Assembly: GCA_018398805.1 (NCBI GenBank)
Contig: JAGFBZ010000817.1
Coordinates: 558,001-622,000 of the forward strand
Length of the DNA stretch: 64,000 nucleotides
Direction: 5' to 3'
Source of the DNA: Hirundichthys speculiger
Taxonomy: Eukaryota; Chordata; Actinopteri; Beloniformes; Exocoetidae
Shown here: positions 36,243 to 48,839 of the stretch, one piece after another
How the letters are laid out: each line of letters starts with the position of its first letter
How positions within the stretch are numbered: the stretch's first letter is position 1
Translations under genes and position numbers: made by a program
The notes under the pieces: model-generated
What the model was told of the DNA's origin: nothing
The model's database searches: none
What the model saw: only the letters and a program-made list of their open reading frames with translations

Positions 36243-36970
36243 GTGATGTTTTTTAATTCGGAATTAATTATTCCGAATTAAATAATTCCGAATTAAACTA
36301 TTTTCCTTTGAGTTTACATGGAAATAGTAATTCCTAATTGAAGTTTACATGGAAAACACGTTTGTTCGGCTTCATCCAATTCCGCTTAAGCTCTGGGGGT
36401 TGGGAAGGGTTCTGATTGGATAGAGGGGCGGACGTCTTTACATCTACCTGAAGAAAACAAAGTTACTTGATTAGCAACAACATTTCACTTATTTTTGACC
36501 TGGGTGGCGTCTCTATCTGCGAAACCTCCTTCATTTAACCTGGCCGCTACAACTTTGAAAAGCTCACAATTTTTATGTTTCCTGACATCTGTTCTTTTAA
36601 TTATTTCCAGTTCCTCCAAGCTATTTATTAAATAAATAGTCTCTGTTCTTGACCACCGTTTACTGCGTGCTGCCATCTTGAAACTTTGTTTTGAAAACAA
36701 GCCCAGCGCGGAATATAAGCGTCAACGCGACAGACGGGCAAGAGAACGAGCATGCGCAGAAAGACGGGAATTAATTTAAAGCGGAATGACTGTATACATG
36801 ACCGCGGAATTATTCTATTCTGAATTAAAATCAGAATAAACCAGCCACTTACTTCGGAATTAAGTTTAATTCGGAATAGACATTTTCATATTGAATTAGG
36901 TGTTTACATGGTAACTTTTATTCGGATTTAACTTTAATTCTGAATTAAAAAGGAATTAAACTTCCCATGT
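36243..36970. mobile_element. PIF/Harbinger-like non-autonomous element
   Basis: Both ends are packed with AATTCGGAATTAA-type palindromic units and GTTTACATGG motifs in inverted arrangement. The outermost sequences, CGTGATGTTTTTTAATTC and (reversed) CATGGGAAGTTTAATTCC, are related. TTA lies at each boundary (36239-36241 and 36970-36972 approximately), consistent with a 3-bp Harbinger target duplication. The interior encodes a minus-strand Myb/SANT-like remnant (36485-36700). No DDE transposase is present. The superfamily is inferred from the Myb-like protein and the TTA flanks. Confidence 0.6.
36485..36700 (-). pseudogene. Myb/SANT-like DNA-binding protein remnant
   Basis: The 71-codon frame contains RSKRWSRTETIYLINSLEEL, then KNCELFKVVAARLNEGGF and DATQVKNK. 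This is the layout of the trihelix-like Myb/SANT domain (Trp in helix 1, a variable helix 2, then the QVKNKW recognition helix) that Harbinger elements encode beside their transposase. The frame ends in TGA exactly where the family has the Trp after QVKNK, so the recognition helix is truncated. It lies within the AATTCGGAATTAA-flanked element. It is likely a dead element gene rather than a host gene. Confidence 0.6.
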
Positions 36971-37932
36971 TAACGCACGGAATCAGTCATTTCATGAAAA
37001 AATCTTTCTGGAATTCAGAATGAAAAAGTAGTTGAAAAAAACATGAAAAAAAAGTGATAAGGAAAAAAAAACTCCTGTCCTCAAGCACCTGACTTCAACA
37101 CCAACACTCTCTTCCACATCCCCTTCTTTAAGCGCAGTGATTAGAGTGTTGATCTCGTCTAGGTGCTGCTGCTCTGACCACTTCCACTAGAAGGCTGACT
37201 CCAAGAGTAAATTTAACACAGTTGAAGTTAGATGTTTTTAACCAACATTTTTGCTGTTTTGTGCTGAATAGTTCACTACAACAAGTGGTGTCTGTTCTTC
37301 AGGCAAACAAAAAAGTAGAAGACAAATACAAACAAAACAAACAAACAAATACAAAAAAAAAACACTTGAAACATCTATTTGGAGATTTATAATGTGACAA
37401 ATTCTGCTTGATTTTCCTCTTGTCTACTTCTCTGCATCATCAGATGAGCATTCAGAACACGTGTTAATGGTCTTTCAGATTTTTCAGTCTTATTACCCTA
37501 AAAAGCATCCCATACTTAGCATCTTTAAGCAGAAGTGGGAGTGAATGATCTATCTTGTGTAGTATTTCTCTGGAGTATTTCTGAAGATGGTTTATCTGGT
37601 TCCAGCAGGGCAGGTTCTAATAGAGAGGAAGCTGAGGGCCAAACACACTTAGGATTTAAAAGCCTAAAGCCATGTGGAAATGGCCTATATAACCACAGGA
37701 GGCTCTTATGATCCTCCAGGCCTTGCCAGTAAATGACAGAGCAGCGAGTTAGATTGAGGACAGCCTGTCTACTCCACAGAGCAACTTAGAAGAACAGTAA
37801 AGAGTACATTATCCTTAGAGAGTCATTCTCAGAAGGCGGATTAAATGAGAGACAACTAACAGATTGTAAGGGAGGTACAAAGGCTTCTCGTTGTCACAAA
37901 ATCCTAACAGAACAATGTAAGACAATGTTCTC

Positions 37933-38502
37933 TTACAAAGGTGGCAAGTAGACGCATATATACTCAAGAGGAGCTGCACCATCAACCCACCAACCCAGTG
38001 GCTGCCCATCAATCTGGTAATGTTTGTAAGACGTGCCCAATGTGGAGATGTTTGCAGTTTGCAAATTTTGACAAAAGCCACACAAATTAAACTGACAAAA
38101 CACTTTGTGCCGCTGGTTAAACATGGTGTGGAAGGGTGATGATTTGGGCTTGTTTTGCAGACAGAAGGCCTGAGAACTTTGCAGTAATTTAATCAGCTGT
38201 GATCTCCTCTTTATACTAAAATATTCTAGAATCTCTCCCAAAGTTTTGAATAAAGGCAAATTGCCTTTGTTTCTTTTTTCTTGAAAACATTTCACTTTCC
38301 ATCCACACAGCTTTCTTAATTCACACTGACTGGAGAGGAGTTTAGATTCATTAGTCTTTTGTCCACTGTAAGTCATGAAGCTAGTTTTATTCTTACAAAA
38401 CAAGGTCTGAATGGTTGTGAAACCATTTTGGTACTTGATCCGAGGCTGCATTGTAGGTCTTTGATAGGTGAAATCTGAGTCCTCCTTCTCAAGCCAGCTC
38501 AC
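37933..38502 (-). other. unassigned 189-codon open frame in intron
   Basis: This long minus-strand frame starts at GTG and is open slightly further upstream. It contains SWLEKEDSDFTYQRPTMQPR near the start, a Cys/Lys-rich middle (CELRKLCGWKVKCFQEKRNK) and ends GQPLGWWVDGAAPLEYICVY plus LPPL. I recognise no family or domain. It lies on the vps13b strand in the intron between exons 1 and 2. A possible acceptor (CAGTCTTGAG) precedes it, and GTAAGA overlaps the stop. By codon count alone one such frame is expected by chance in a 64-kb window, so it may be nothing. Confidence 0.2.
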
Positions 38503-39198
38503 CAGCTCAAGACTGAGCAGTCAATCTCTATTTTCTCCTCTTTTTAGGACAATAATATGCATATTTTGGACAGAGAAGACAGATGGTTTGAAAGACAAGG
38601 AAAAGAAGTTAAATGTAAACAAAATAAAACAAAAAATATTAAATATAGAAGGAGGACTTCACCAAACAGCTACAAGGCAGTCTTGAATCTCCAACCCAGT
38701 CTCCTACAACAGTTATACATCCACCTCGATCTGCACTTTGATTTGTGTGTCAAAACCAGGCACACAACTTACAAAGGGCAAAAGACTAACAACTCACGAA
38801 GTAATGGGAGGGTCGTTGATTTATATTTCACAACATATGAGAACAAAACTCCTCACCGCTAAAATTGAACTGACAAGGCCTTCTGGATGGAAGGTGTAAA
38901 AAATCTTCAAGAACAAAGAGGAAGACGTCCAGTTGCTTTGATTTAAATTTTTGAGAGCCACCGTGACCAGGATGACAGAGAGCCTATACCAGCATATTTT
39001 GTGTATCTAATCTATTTTTTGAGCCTATCTAATAGCTGATGCTTTGACAAAATTAGGTTACACAACTGAAAAATGATCCAAATCACACTAGAAAATTTAC
39101 ATAACAATGCATGTCAAAGAAAACAATCAAGATGTTGTAATGGCGAGAGAGAGAAGTGCATATATGAATGTCTATAATCTGAAACAATGTTGCAAAGA

Positions 39199-39234
39199 AG
39201 AGTGTGTGTGTGTGTGTGTGTGGGGGGGGGGGGG
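39199..39234. repeat. (TG)n followed by poly(G)
   Basis: A run of about 11 GT units passes directly into about 14 G residues. Confidence 0.95.
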
Positions 39235-40275
39235 GATCCCTCCACAATGATGTCAGAGAAAATTATTACATCAGTTATTACTGATGTAATTATATTGTTA
39301 TTATCAATTTATTGCCGCTAACTGTGGTTTTACAACCAACCAAAATATGTTTCATGCATTGTTTTGAATTTTGGCTTTTTAATTTGTTAATAATGATCTG
39401 GTGTAATATGCCACATGTTGGTGTCCTTGTAGTGGTATTTACCTAATTTTAGGACCTACTAAGAACCACACAATTTTATTATGTTTTGATGTATAAAACC
39501 TCAGAATTAAAATAGTGTACATTCTCTTTTACATGGCTACAGACTGTCAGATGGAAGGAGGAATGAATAACGTAACAGTGCTGTCTGAGACATAAACCTT
39601 TGACTATTTCATACTACATGATGAAGATGTAACACCCAGTGTAAACTTCTCTTGAAATATATTTTCAGCAGCACAGATGTTTTTTCTACAAAGTACTGAC
39701 AGCGCTAAATGCAATTATTGTCACTGTCATCTATCTTTACCCAGGCAGTGAAATACATGTGTGACATTTGGCCTTTGGCACTGTGGACATATCCGCTGTT
39801 AGGCTTATTGTTTTCATATCGCAGCATGGAAGAGAAACTTGGATGTTCCATTTCTGCACAGCCGCTAGCAGAGCATGAACTCTGCGGGTCAAGATCACCC
39901 CACTGTAGAGAGACCCCACAACTTGTGAACCGCACACAAGCTTGCACATTAACTAACACATTCAAGCACACACAGTAAGCACTGACATATTTTTCTCTCA
40001 TTCTCTCTACACACAATAAGCAAGCCATGACACACAGGAAATCACCCAGAGATAGAGGATAGGAAATTAGAAACACCCTCCCAGCATCCCCAGTGAAAAC
40101 ATTTGCAACTCTAGAGCAGAAAATCCTCAGTGGAGAGATACGCAGAAAACGGAAAACACATCCCTTTGTTTTAAAAATCTGATACCTCTCCAAATGTAAT
40201 CTTCCTGTGCCTGCACCAGACAGGACACTGTGTTTCCTAAGTGGCCGGTCGGATGAACAGAAGGTCCAAAAGGTC

Positions 40276-40312
40276 CCCCCCCCCCCCCCACCCCACACAC
40301 ACACACCTCCCC
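40276..40312. repeat. poly(C) and (CA)n tract
   Basis: About 15 C residues are followed by ACCCC and a short CA run. It is responsible for the glycine-rich start of the long frame on the minus strand. Confidence 0.95.
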
Positions 40313-43009
40313 CACTGTTAACCTTGTTCGCCCCTTTCTTTTTCATATCATCCTGCATTTTCTTCTCTGTCTAAATACACATTTGGAATAGTGGGCAACA
40401 GTGTAAATAATGTCTCGCTCTAAATTAAAATGATTAATGTGTGTACCTGAAGATGACACCATGCAGATGTGTCCTGCGGTGAACACATGTACACACTAAG
40501 CTTTCAGCTACAAAGTCTGAAAGTAGCTTTCCATCCCGATGTCCATGAGAAAACATTTAAGCATGATGCTTCCTGACAACAGATAGGCTTGGTCTCACCC
40601 ACATGCCACCACAAGCAATAAGTTCGTGGCCTGGCACAGCAGCAGAGCCAGGCAGCTAGCCATCTCTCTGGCCCTGCATTCCACTCTTCTAACACTGCTT
40701 ACAGAAGCTGACAAGCTCTGGAGGTCTCCCTGGCCGAGGTGGAAATCTGCAAAAATAAACGCTTTAGGTGACATGAAGGCTTTGTTTGTTTCTGCTGGCC
40801 CGGCTGTTTGTGTTAGCGCGGTGGGTTAATTACAACTTTGATCGCTGCGTTTATTGATCCAACAGTGGCCTTAGGAGTGCGGCCGGCCTGGCCTGCCTTG
40901 CCTACGCCTACCCCAAACAATCACCCCTCCACCACCTTCTTGGTGAGCCAATACAGACAGGATCTAATGGGGTGCCCACACTAAACTAATGCTGAGAATG
41001 CCCTTGAGGAGGGTGGTCTCGACTAGTAGTACTCTGATGGGATAGCTGCTGTTCATCTGTGCAGGGCCAAGGATTTTTAAGAAGGAACCTGTTAGTTGAT
41101 AGAGACAGCCTGTTAACTGAGAATGGGGTGAAGTGACAGGGATTGACGAGGCTAAAAAGTTAGGTATAGTTGAGAACCCAGCTTAAACTTTAACATACAA
41201 AGCCAAGTGGACTGATGTTTGGCCAGATGTTCCATTTAAAAATAAAAAGGTTTGGCATGATTTTCTCTACAGTAGTGGTGTGGGCAGCCTTAGGCTTACA
41301 GAAGAGACTAAAAGGCGGCTGGGATTATGTTATGTAGAATGTAATACAGGCCAAATTGGATCAGATAGTGATGGACTGCAGATGAAAAAGTTTTTATGGG
41401 CTAACTCTGGCAAATTTTCATCACTACTGATTTATGTGGTGTGACCAAATGATGTAGGCCAAACAGAGCTGTTCTAAACTCCCACTGATCCATTTTAACC
41501 TGTGTTTGGCATTGCTTTCTCTGTCCAAAGACAAAAGGTGAATGCTTGAACACTTTAACTGAACTTCAAACAAGCTTCACAAGAAACATTCAGGAGTTGG
41601 GTTATATGAACTGAAAATTGTTTTTCTGTGACAACTTTAAAGCACTGTTAGCAATTTTAGTTTCTGACAAAAAATTTCTTGGGAAATATTGCAAAAGAGA
41701 TACATTGGATTCTGAGATTCATGGGGTTATAAATGGAAAGGAAATCTTCATGAGCACTTTTCCAGCACAGTCTCTTGAGAGGGTAGCGTTTGTTTGTGCT
41801 TCTGTAATATTTGTGAGATCATCATGTATTAACACAGGGAAGATGATGGAATGGGATTGTGGTCATGCACATTCACATAATCACCAACATATGCATATGT
41901 AGTGATTTATATCCATAAACTCAGCATTCTCACCGGGGAAACAGATCAAGACACATCTTTTCAATACCAGAGATCCAACAATACCAGAGGTAAAGGAGCC
42001 AATCAGAGGAGACCTTTTCTCTTTGTTACCTCTTTGATATTCCAATAAGTATAATTTGCTGGCAAATTAATAAAAAAATCAGGAGCAAGTTTCATAAGCA
42101 TACAGAAGAAGCCAGAATGTGAAGGAAAAAAAAGGGAGATTAAAACTGGAGAGCTGTACATTTGCATAAGTAATACTGGAAAAAAAGTTTTAGGGTGAAG
42201 CAGAACATATTGGCACATATGCAAACATCTTTTTGGTGTGAGAGTTTTCAGGGATATCAGTACAATAGATGAGTTTTAAAACAAGAAAGCCTGCTTTCAC
42301 TTCTAAATAATATACTCTTGATTAAAGATAGTAATATATCCCCATGCAAGTACCAATCTGTGTGGAGATTTTTATATAGACTCAATAAAAGCACTCACTT
42401 TCTGCACTCAAAGTCCTGTACACAGCAAGCTTGACTCATTTCTGTAAAAACAATCATGAGGATTAACAATAATATGTGCCACAGTATGTATTCTGTGGAA
42501 GTGGACCACATGGACAAGTCTTTAAACACTTCTTATATCAGTGATGTAACCACTTGTCTTTCACTGGACCTTTTTTGGTAGGTACTAACTACTGCCTACA
42601 GAAAACTCCACACAAGACCAAGCATGCTGAAGTGCTCAGATTCTGACATTGTGCCATCATAATGAGGCCCTTCGTCCTCCTTCAGACCTCTGAAGGCATA
42701 CAGTGAAGTGTTTCTCACTTTTGTGCTTGAGGGTACACAATGGATAGTACACTGAGTAGATATGCTCAACTGCAAACAAGTAAACTTCCACATACTGCTT
42801 TATAATAAAACACTGTTAAAAAAAAAAATAAATAAACATTGAAAACAGATCAGAACTCAATGGGGGAAAAACATGCTGATATTTATGCTAATATGGACTG
42901 GGCAATACAAAGTTCATAGAATTCCACATCATCTGATGGAAATTAAAATTATTAAAGTATTTTAATGTCATTAAAAAAGCAATGTCATTGCAGAAACTCA
43001 AAATGGTCC

Positions 43010-44010
43010 TCAGTAGTTTGTATGGCCCCCACATGCTTGTATGCATGCTTGACAATTTTGGAACAAGTCCCTAATGAGACAATAGATGGTGTACTGGGGA
43101 ATCTCTTCCCAGATCTGGACTGGGGCGTCACTGAGCGCCTATACAGTCTGAGGTGCAAACTGGCAGCATTGGACTGCCTGAGACGTAATATTCCCAGAGG
43201 TGCTTATTGGACTTAGGTCAGGCAAGTGTTGGGGGCCAATCAATGGTATCAATTTCTTCATCCTCCAAGACCTGCCTGCATACTCGCACCACATGAGGCC
43301 AGGCATTGTCTTGCACAGGAGGAACCTGGGCAACAGCGTAGTGTCTGACAATGAGTCCAAGGATTTTATCCTAATACCTAATGGCAGTCAAGGTGGCCTT
43401 TGTCCAGACTGTAGAAGTATGTGCGTGCCTCCATTCGATATGCCTCCCCAGACCATCACTGACTCCTCACTAAACTGGTCCGTGCTGAATGATATTAAAG
43501 GCAGCAAAGCGTTCTCCACAGGCTTCTCCAGATCATTTCACATTTGTTAGATGTGCTCAGGGAGAACCTGCTCTCATCTGTGAAAAGCACACTGAGAATT
43601 CTGCTGTTCTATGGCAAATGTTAACTGAGCTCCACGGTGCTGGGCTGTGGGCACAAGGCCCACTAGAGGAGGTTGAGGCCTTCAGGTCACCCTGATGTAG
43701 TCTGCTTCTGAGTGTTTGGTCAAAGACATTCGCACCCGCACCAGTGGCCTGCTGGAGGTCATTTTGGAGAGCTCTGGTAGTGCTAATCCTGTTCTTTCTT
43801 GCACAAAGGAGCAGATACCAGTCCTGCTGATAGGTATAGCCTTGTACAGCTCTCCTGGAGTAACTGTCTTGTGGGATCTCTTCCATTCCCCTGAGACTGT
43901 GCTGGAAGACAGCAAACCTTTAGGCAATGGCACATATTAATCTGCTCTCCTGGAGGAGGTGGACTACCTGTGCAACCTCTGTAGGGTCCAGGTACAACCT
44001 CAAGCTACCA
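43010..44010 (-). pseudogene. Tc1/mariner transposase pseudogene
   Basis: Minus-strand pieces in several frames line up in order with a common fish Tc1-type transposase. LYLDPTEVAQVVHLLQES is near 44000 (N-terminal helix-turn-helix). QQDWYLLLCARKNRISTTRA with LQNDLQQATG is near 43820-43740 (second HTH). Catalytic-domain fragments lie around 43600-43250. The C-terminus IWEEIPQYTIYCLIRD..CGGHTNY ends at TGA (43012-43010). The initiator position reads Leu instead of Met, and several frameshifts and stops break the frame. The full element probably spans about 42950-44194. It is inactive. Confidence 0.85.
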
Positions 44011-44194
44011 TAAGTGACACTGACCCTAGTCCTAGAAAAGATGAGGAGGAAAAAAACATCAGTGGCCTCCCCCTGTAAAACCATTCCTGTTTTGGGGGTC
44101 ATCTCATTGCCCCTCTCGTGCACCTGTTGTTAACTTCATTAACATCAAAGCAGCTAAAACTGGTCCAGACATTTAACTGACTTGATGCTATAAT

Positions 44195-44500
44195 GTGTAA
44201 GTGTAAGTGTAAGTGTAAATGCACTTATATATTGCTTTTCCACACCAAGGTGCCCTCAAAGCAGTTTACAATGGCCTCTCATTCACCCATTCACACTCAC
44301 ATTCACACACCAGTGGGCAGCTGCTACTGTGTAAGGCACTGCCAGACCCACTGAACACAGTTAGTGTTCAGTGTCCTGCCCATGGACACTTTGGCATGTG
44401 GACAGTTGGAGCCGGGATCGAACTGCCAACCTTCCAGTGACTGGACGACCCACTCTACCAACTGAGCTACAACCACCCTCCAACTGAGCTACAGCCACCC
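44195..44500 (-). repeat. tRNA-derived SINE with duplicated head
   Basis: On the minus strand the head reads GGGTGGTTGTAGCTCAGTTG, then GTAGAGTGGG, with a Pol III A box (TAGCTCAGTTGG). About 50 bases on comes a B box (GGCAGTTCGATCCCGGC). The body contains CACTGGTGTGTGAATGTGAG and ends, at the low-coordinate side, in a (CTTACA)n tail. The head GGGTGGCTGTAGCTCAGTTG is present a second time immediately upstream (44479-44500), making a 22-bp tandem duplication of the A-box region. The tRNA likeness is promoter-level only; no folded tRNA gene is present. Confidence 0.7.
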
Positions 44501-47500
44501 ATGTAGGGATGTACACCATAGAGGTACATCATAGAGATAAAACAGATGATGCAGTGAATGTCAGGGTTTGCAAATGGATGGTCTACTTTGATACTGATGG
44601 TTTATCACTACAGTCCTCAAAAAAAAAAAATTTGAGTATTTCTCTTGGTCAGTAATTTTAGATGTAATTACAAATCATTTGGAGATTGTGGTACCTGACA
44701 GGTACCAAAGATGAGGTGTTGAATGCAGAGGTGATAAGATAAAGGGAGAGTGCAGGAGGTGAGTTAATGTGTCTGCACAAGGCACACCAGCAGAGGGTCA
44801 GATGCTTTTCATGTAAACTCTCTGCTTGATCTGAGCCACACTGAACTTGCAGTACACATGACTCTTCTTTCTGTCTTTGTCACTTTCCCCCTGGCTTCAA
44901 ACTCATTTTCTGCCCATTTTTCCCCTTCATTCTTCCTTGCCTCCTAACCTCCCTCTCCTTTCCATCACATTACCTTTTCAACCCCACTGCTTTTTCTCCT
45001 CTTTTTTTCTCTCAAAAATATCATACTCATTAATGGATGGCAGCTGCAGGGAGCAGTGTTACTTCATTTTTCCATGGCAACGGCCTCTCTGTTTCAGTAG
45101 ATCCCATTTCAGTTTTGGTAGCAACGTAGTACTTTGCCAAAGCTGAACACATTCATGTGTTAAATAGAAGGAATTATTTCAAAATTCCTGAAATAGAATG
45201 ACCATCCTAATCACTTGCAATTATTGTCAGGGCACAGGGAGAACATGGGTGTCCTTGGAGAGAATGGGGTGAAGAGGGAGAGATGACAAAATGAAAATGG
45301 GCATGAATGAGTAGTTGTAGGAAGAAAATTAGTGGGGGAGGGTGGCATGAGACAGAAAACGGCTACAGATGTAGAGAAAACAAGGTAAAGAGAAGACCCT
45401 GGGAGATGTACTATAAGTGAGGAGTAACACAGCAATGAACAAAAACATAGAAGGGAAGTAAAACATTGCTGTTTTAGTTCATTGTTGTCAAGCATCCAAG
45501 GTGTGACCCCCCAAAGAGGCCCTGAAGGATGCGTTGAAGATGTTCTGGCTTAAGGTGAAAACGATGACTAAACCACCGCCTACACAAATTATAGCTCCAA
45601 ATGACCAAGAAGTTTATGCGGCCTCATCAGGAAAACATAGACACAATTCTTCACTACACCTACAACAAGAATAATCTGTACGGCTAGAATGTCAAGAGAC
45701 CTGCCACCACAGGCAACAAATGGAACATCAGATATAAGTCCACAAATGTTTGTAGCTGCATCCTGACAAACATTTCAACTAACTTATAATTAAACAACAA
45801 AAGCTCTGCTGGCTTAATACACAAACTCAAAGCAGAAAATGCGCATCCCGGCTTTAAACCTTTTCTAAAGTGCATGTGTGGCGGTCCACACGAGTATGTG
45901 GTCTTAGATATATTTGCATTGAAATTGTTAGGAGATTATGGTCATGTGGATCAGATCACCTCTAAATGTGGTATGAATCATACAATCTTAATATATCCTC
46001 TCTGTGTCTTTTGTGAGCTTCCACCTGTACTTAAAGTTGACCACTTGGGATCACATTAACCGGGAAGCATGCTAACCACAATCAGACTTTTTACAACAAT
46101 TTAATCACTGACTAGAACGTGTCCCTGTTGTGTTTAACCTGCTTGTAGTGGTCTGAGAAGCTAGAGAATAATAAAAACATAGGATCTTCCAGTATCACTA
46201 ACCCAACGTCTCTCTATTACTCTTGTTCTTCTCTCTTCTGCAGATGGAAAGAAAGCCACATATGGTAAACTGGACACATGTGCAGCAGTAGTGTGAACCA
46301 TTAGATATTCTGTTTACACCACACTAAAATAAATGGAGTGGTTTAAGTTTGGGAATATCCAGGACCTGGGGTACCAGCTGTTGGGTTATTCGGTTTGGTT
46401 CGCTTCCACTCCCATGTCAACAGGACACAGTGTTTCCTAATTACTGCTGCAGTTCGTGGTGTGGTCCTAGTCACACAGCCGAAGGGGACAGAGGAAAGTG
46501 GAAGCAATGACTGGCTCAGCAAAGTATTAGAAGGTTGAGTTACTTTTCTGGAAGTACTGTAAACAGTTCATTGGACTGACATGTGACCTGGGTTCTGGAG
46601 CATTATTTAAATTCACATGCGTCATGCTCACTTTCATTTTAGACTCAAACCAGTGTAGTCCCAGAAAAAAAAGAATCAAGAAGATTTGTGCCTCATTAGT
46701 TATTGTTTGTATAATCATATGCTGTACTCTTATCAAAATTATGTAGCTGTATCTTAATCTTGTAACTGGGTATAGATTGCCAGGATATTAAAATGAAGTA
46801 TCCACTCTACAACTGTAAGGACCTGCCAGTATATTCAATAGTAATAAACTAATAAGACACAAAACTAAAGTACATGTGAAACAACACCCATAAGCCCATT
46901 CAGTCATGTATCCCACCTGATTACTAGCATAGAAAAAAACAAATGTGCATATTAGTGTTTCAACTACCATTATATTAATTTTTATTCCATTTTTATTCAA
47001 TTATATTTCAAATTATATTTTCTATACAGCCCCAGATCACAACAGAAGTCATTTAAGGTTACCTTTACTATAGTACAGGTCAAAATCTAGTTCTTTTATT
47101 AAACAAACTAAATAGTCTCATGTTAGTCATTTTATTTACACAACGGCATGTCATTCCTGTCTCCACATGATCGTGCGTTTACAGTTCTCCTCTGCTCTCC
47201 GTACAGTGTACAGCGGAGTGCCACAGACACCTGCAGACGTGAGTGCGCACACACAGGTAAAAACACTCCCACCAGTGTACAGAGACCATGCTTCAGAAAA
47301 TATGCCGCTTCAACCACCTTAAAAGCAGAGAAAAAAATGTTGTTTTTTTTTTCGTAAATGCTACAGTGAGAATTTGAGAATATGTATATAGCAGTATAAT
47401 TTTTGTTGTGTTACAAATCCACTCATAAAGCCATAGGACTGCCCATTGTTCCTCTACTTGTGTACCTCATATTTATCCTCTCCCAACATAGTGACATACA

Positions 47501-48839
47501 TAAATCCAGGCTACCAGTGAGAGGGTTACAGTTTATAGGAGAGACGCTGATCTGTAAAACTGAAAACAATGATACGATTATTTGATGGTGGTTTGGCTTT
47601 CACAGCGTCAGATAAGCAGTAGACAGATATAATTTGTAGAGAACATTGTCAAAAAGTATGTGTTCGTACAACGGAGCCTTCAGAGCCCTACTGAGCGCTT
47701 ACATCTGTCCTGCAGCTTATGACTGAAAATTAGAAGTGGAGTGGTACTAAAGCGGCTGCCTATCATATTGCATATTGCAAAGGCACATACATGTAAGGGC
47801 AGTTGTTATATCTTCAGTATCCACCATATGGAATGGTGTTTTATGTGCAAATAGTCTCAATGGGTTTAAAGCCAAGCTTTTTTCCCCTGTTCGTCTGGCG
47901 CGTTGTTCAGTACCAAAACTACTTCCAAGAAAGAGGTTTTTAACATTAATGAAGCAGAATGATATGTAAACTGAGAATTAATTAGAATGCCTCTGAATCA
48001 AAGGAATTAATTGTTTTATATGCCTCTGACAGGCACTTCTTCAATCCAACTTGGATACTTATAAAGTAGATGGGCCAACAGTGGGAATTCATCAAATATG
48101 CTGTCTGTATGTTATGTTATTGTATATAAAGTAATAAAGTATATATATACAAGATTTATCAGACGTTTTTATAGATGGCAAGATTTATCAGACAAATATA
48201 GATGGCCTGGGAAACACAGCATATACTTTAATGTTCTGCTCTTGCACCCAGAAGATGTCAGTCAAAAAACTGTCAGTGCTTTGTGATCAAATTCAGATGG
48301 GGCTGGCTGTGATGTGGTCTCTGCTAACTGGTCCAGTTGAGATGCAGGAAGCAGACACACAACAGGAGCACTAAACTGCCCAGTTAGACTCTTAAACAGA
48401 AAGGCTGAATATTCTATCTGGTTGGCCTATCAGAAACAGAAAGAAACATGAGGACCTACAAACATGTAAAACAGGTTAACTGGCTATCAGCTAACAGAAA
48501 CAGAAAGTGATACAGGCTCAAGCTCAGAGAGCTTAGTTTAGCTAGGAAGGATTGAACTAAACCTTAGCACCTGGCTGTATCACACTTGGGAAAGAGGTGG
48601 ATGAGACATGACATGATGGTCTTAAAAGTTCAGTCAGAACTGAGGCTGTGTGCCATCAACATTTCAGCAGGACAGACGTGAGCTTATAGGTGACTCGAAA
48701 CAAAGATAAACGACTGGGTCATTCCACTATATCAGAAGACGACATCATTTTACAGGTTAGATTACTGACAACATCGGGAGCTACCATCCAAAATGAGTGC
48801 GGTAAAAGAAACAAGCATAGGAATAATGAGAATTTGTAC

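Larger units (their letters stand above)
30613..48839 (-). other. vps13b large intron
   Basis: This 18.2-kb intron lies between exons 1 and 2. It contains a hAT copy (30875), a Harbinger-like element (36.2-37.0 kb), a Tc1 transposase pseudogene (43-44 kb), a SINE (44.2-44.5 kb), simple repeats, and two long unassigned minus-strand frames (37933-38502 and 39705-40358). I see no recognisable coding exon. Stretches at 32.3-36.2, 41-42.9 and 44.5-48.8 kb show nothing that can be named. Confidence 0.75.

Noticed and set aside
39705..40358. 217-codon open frame on the minus strand, the longest in the window
   Set aside because: It begins in a glycine run encoded by a poly(C)/CA repeat, matches no family I know, overlaps other open frames in other registers and lacks splice logic with vps13b. 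A GC-richer stretch without stops explains it.
44440..44500. tRNA-like sequence on the minus strand
   Set aside because: A and B boxes are present but the spacing, missing acceptor stem and duplicated head fit a SINE, not a tRNA gene.
45211..45495. 94-codon minus-strand frame with many Ser, Phe and Leu residues
   Set aside because: Pyrimidine-rich intron sequence with no recognisable motif; the same holds for 21284-21800 and 28321-28585 beyond the exon.
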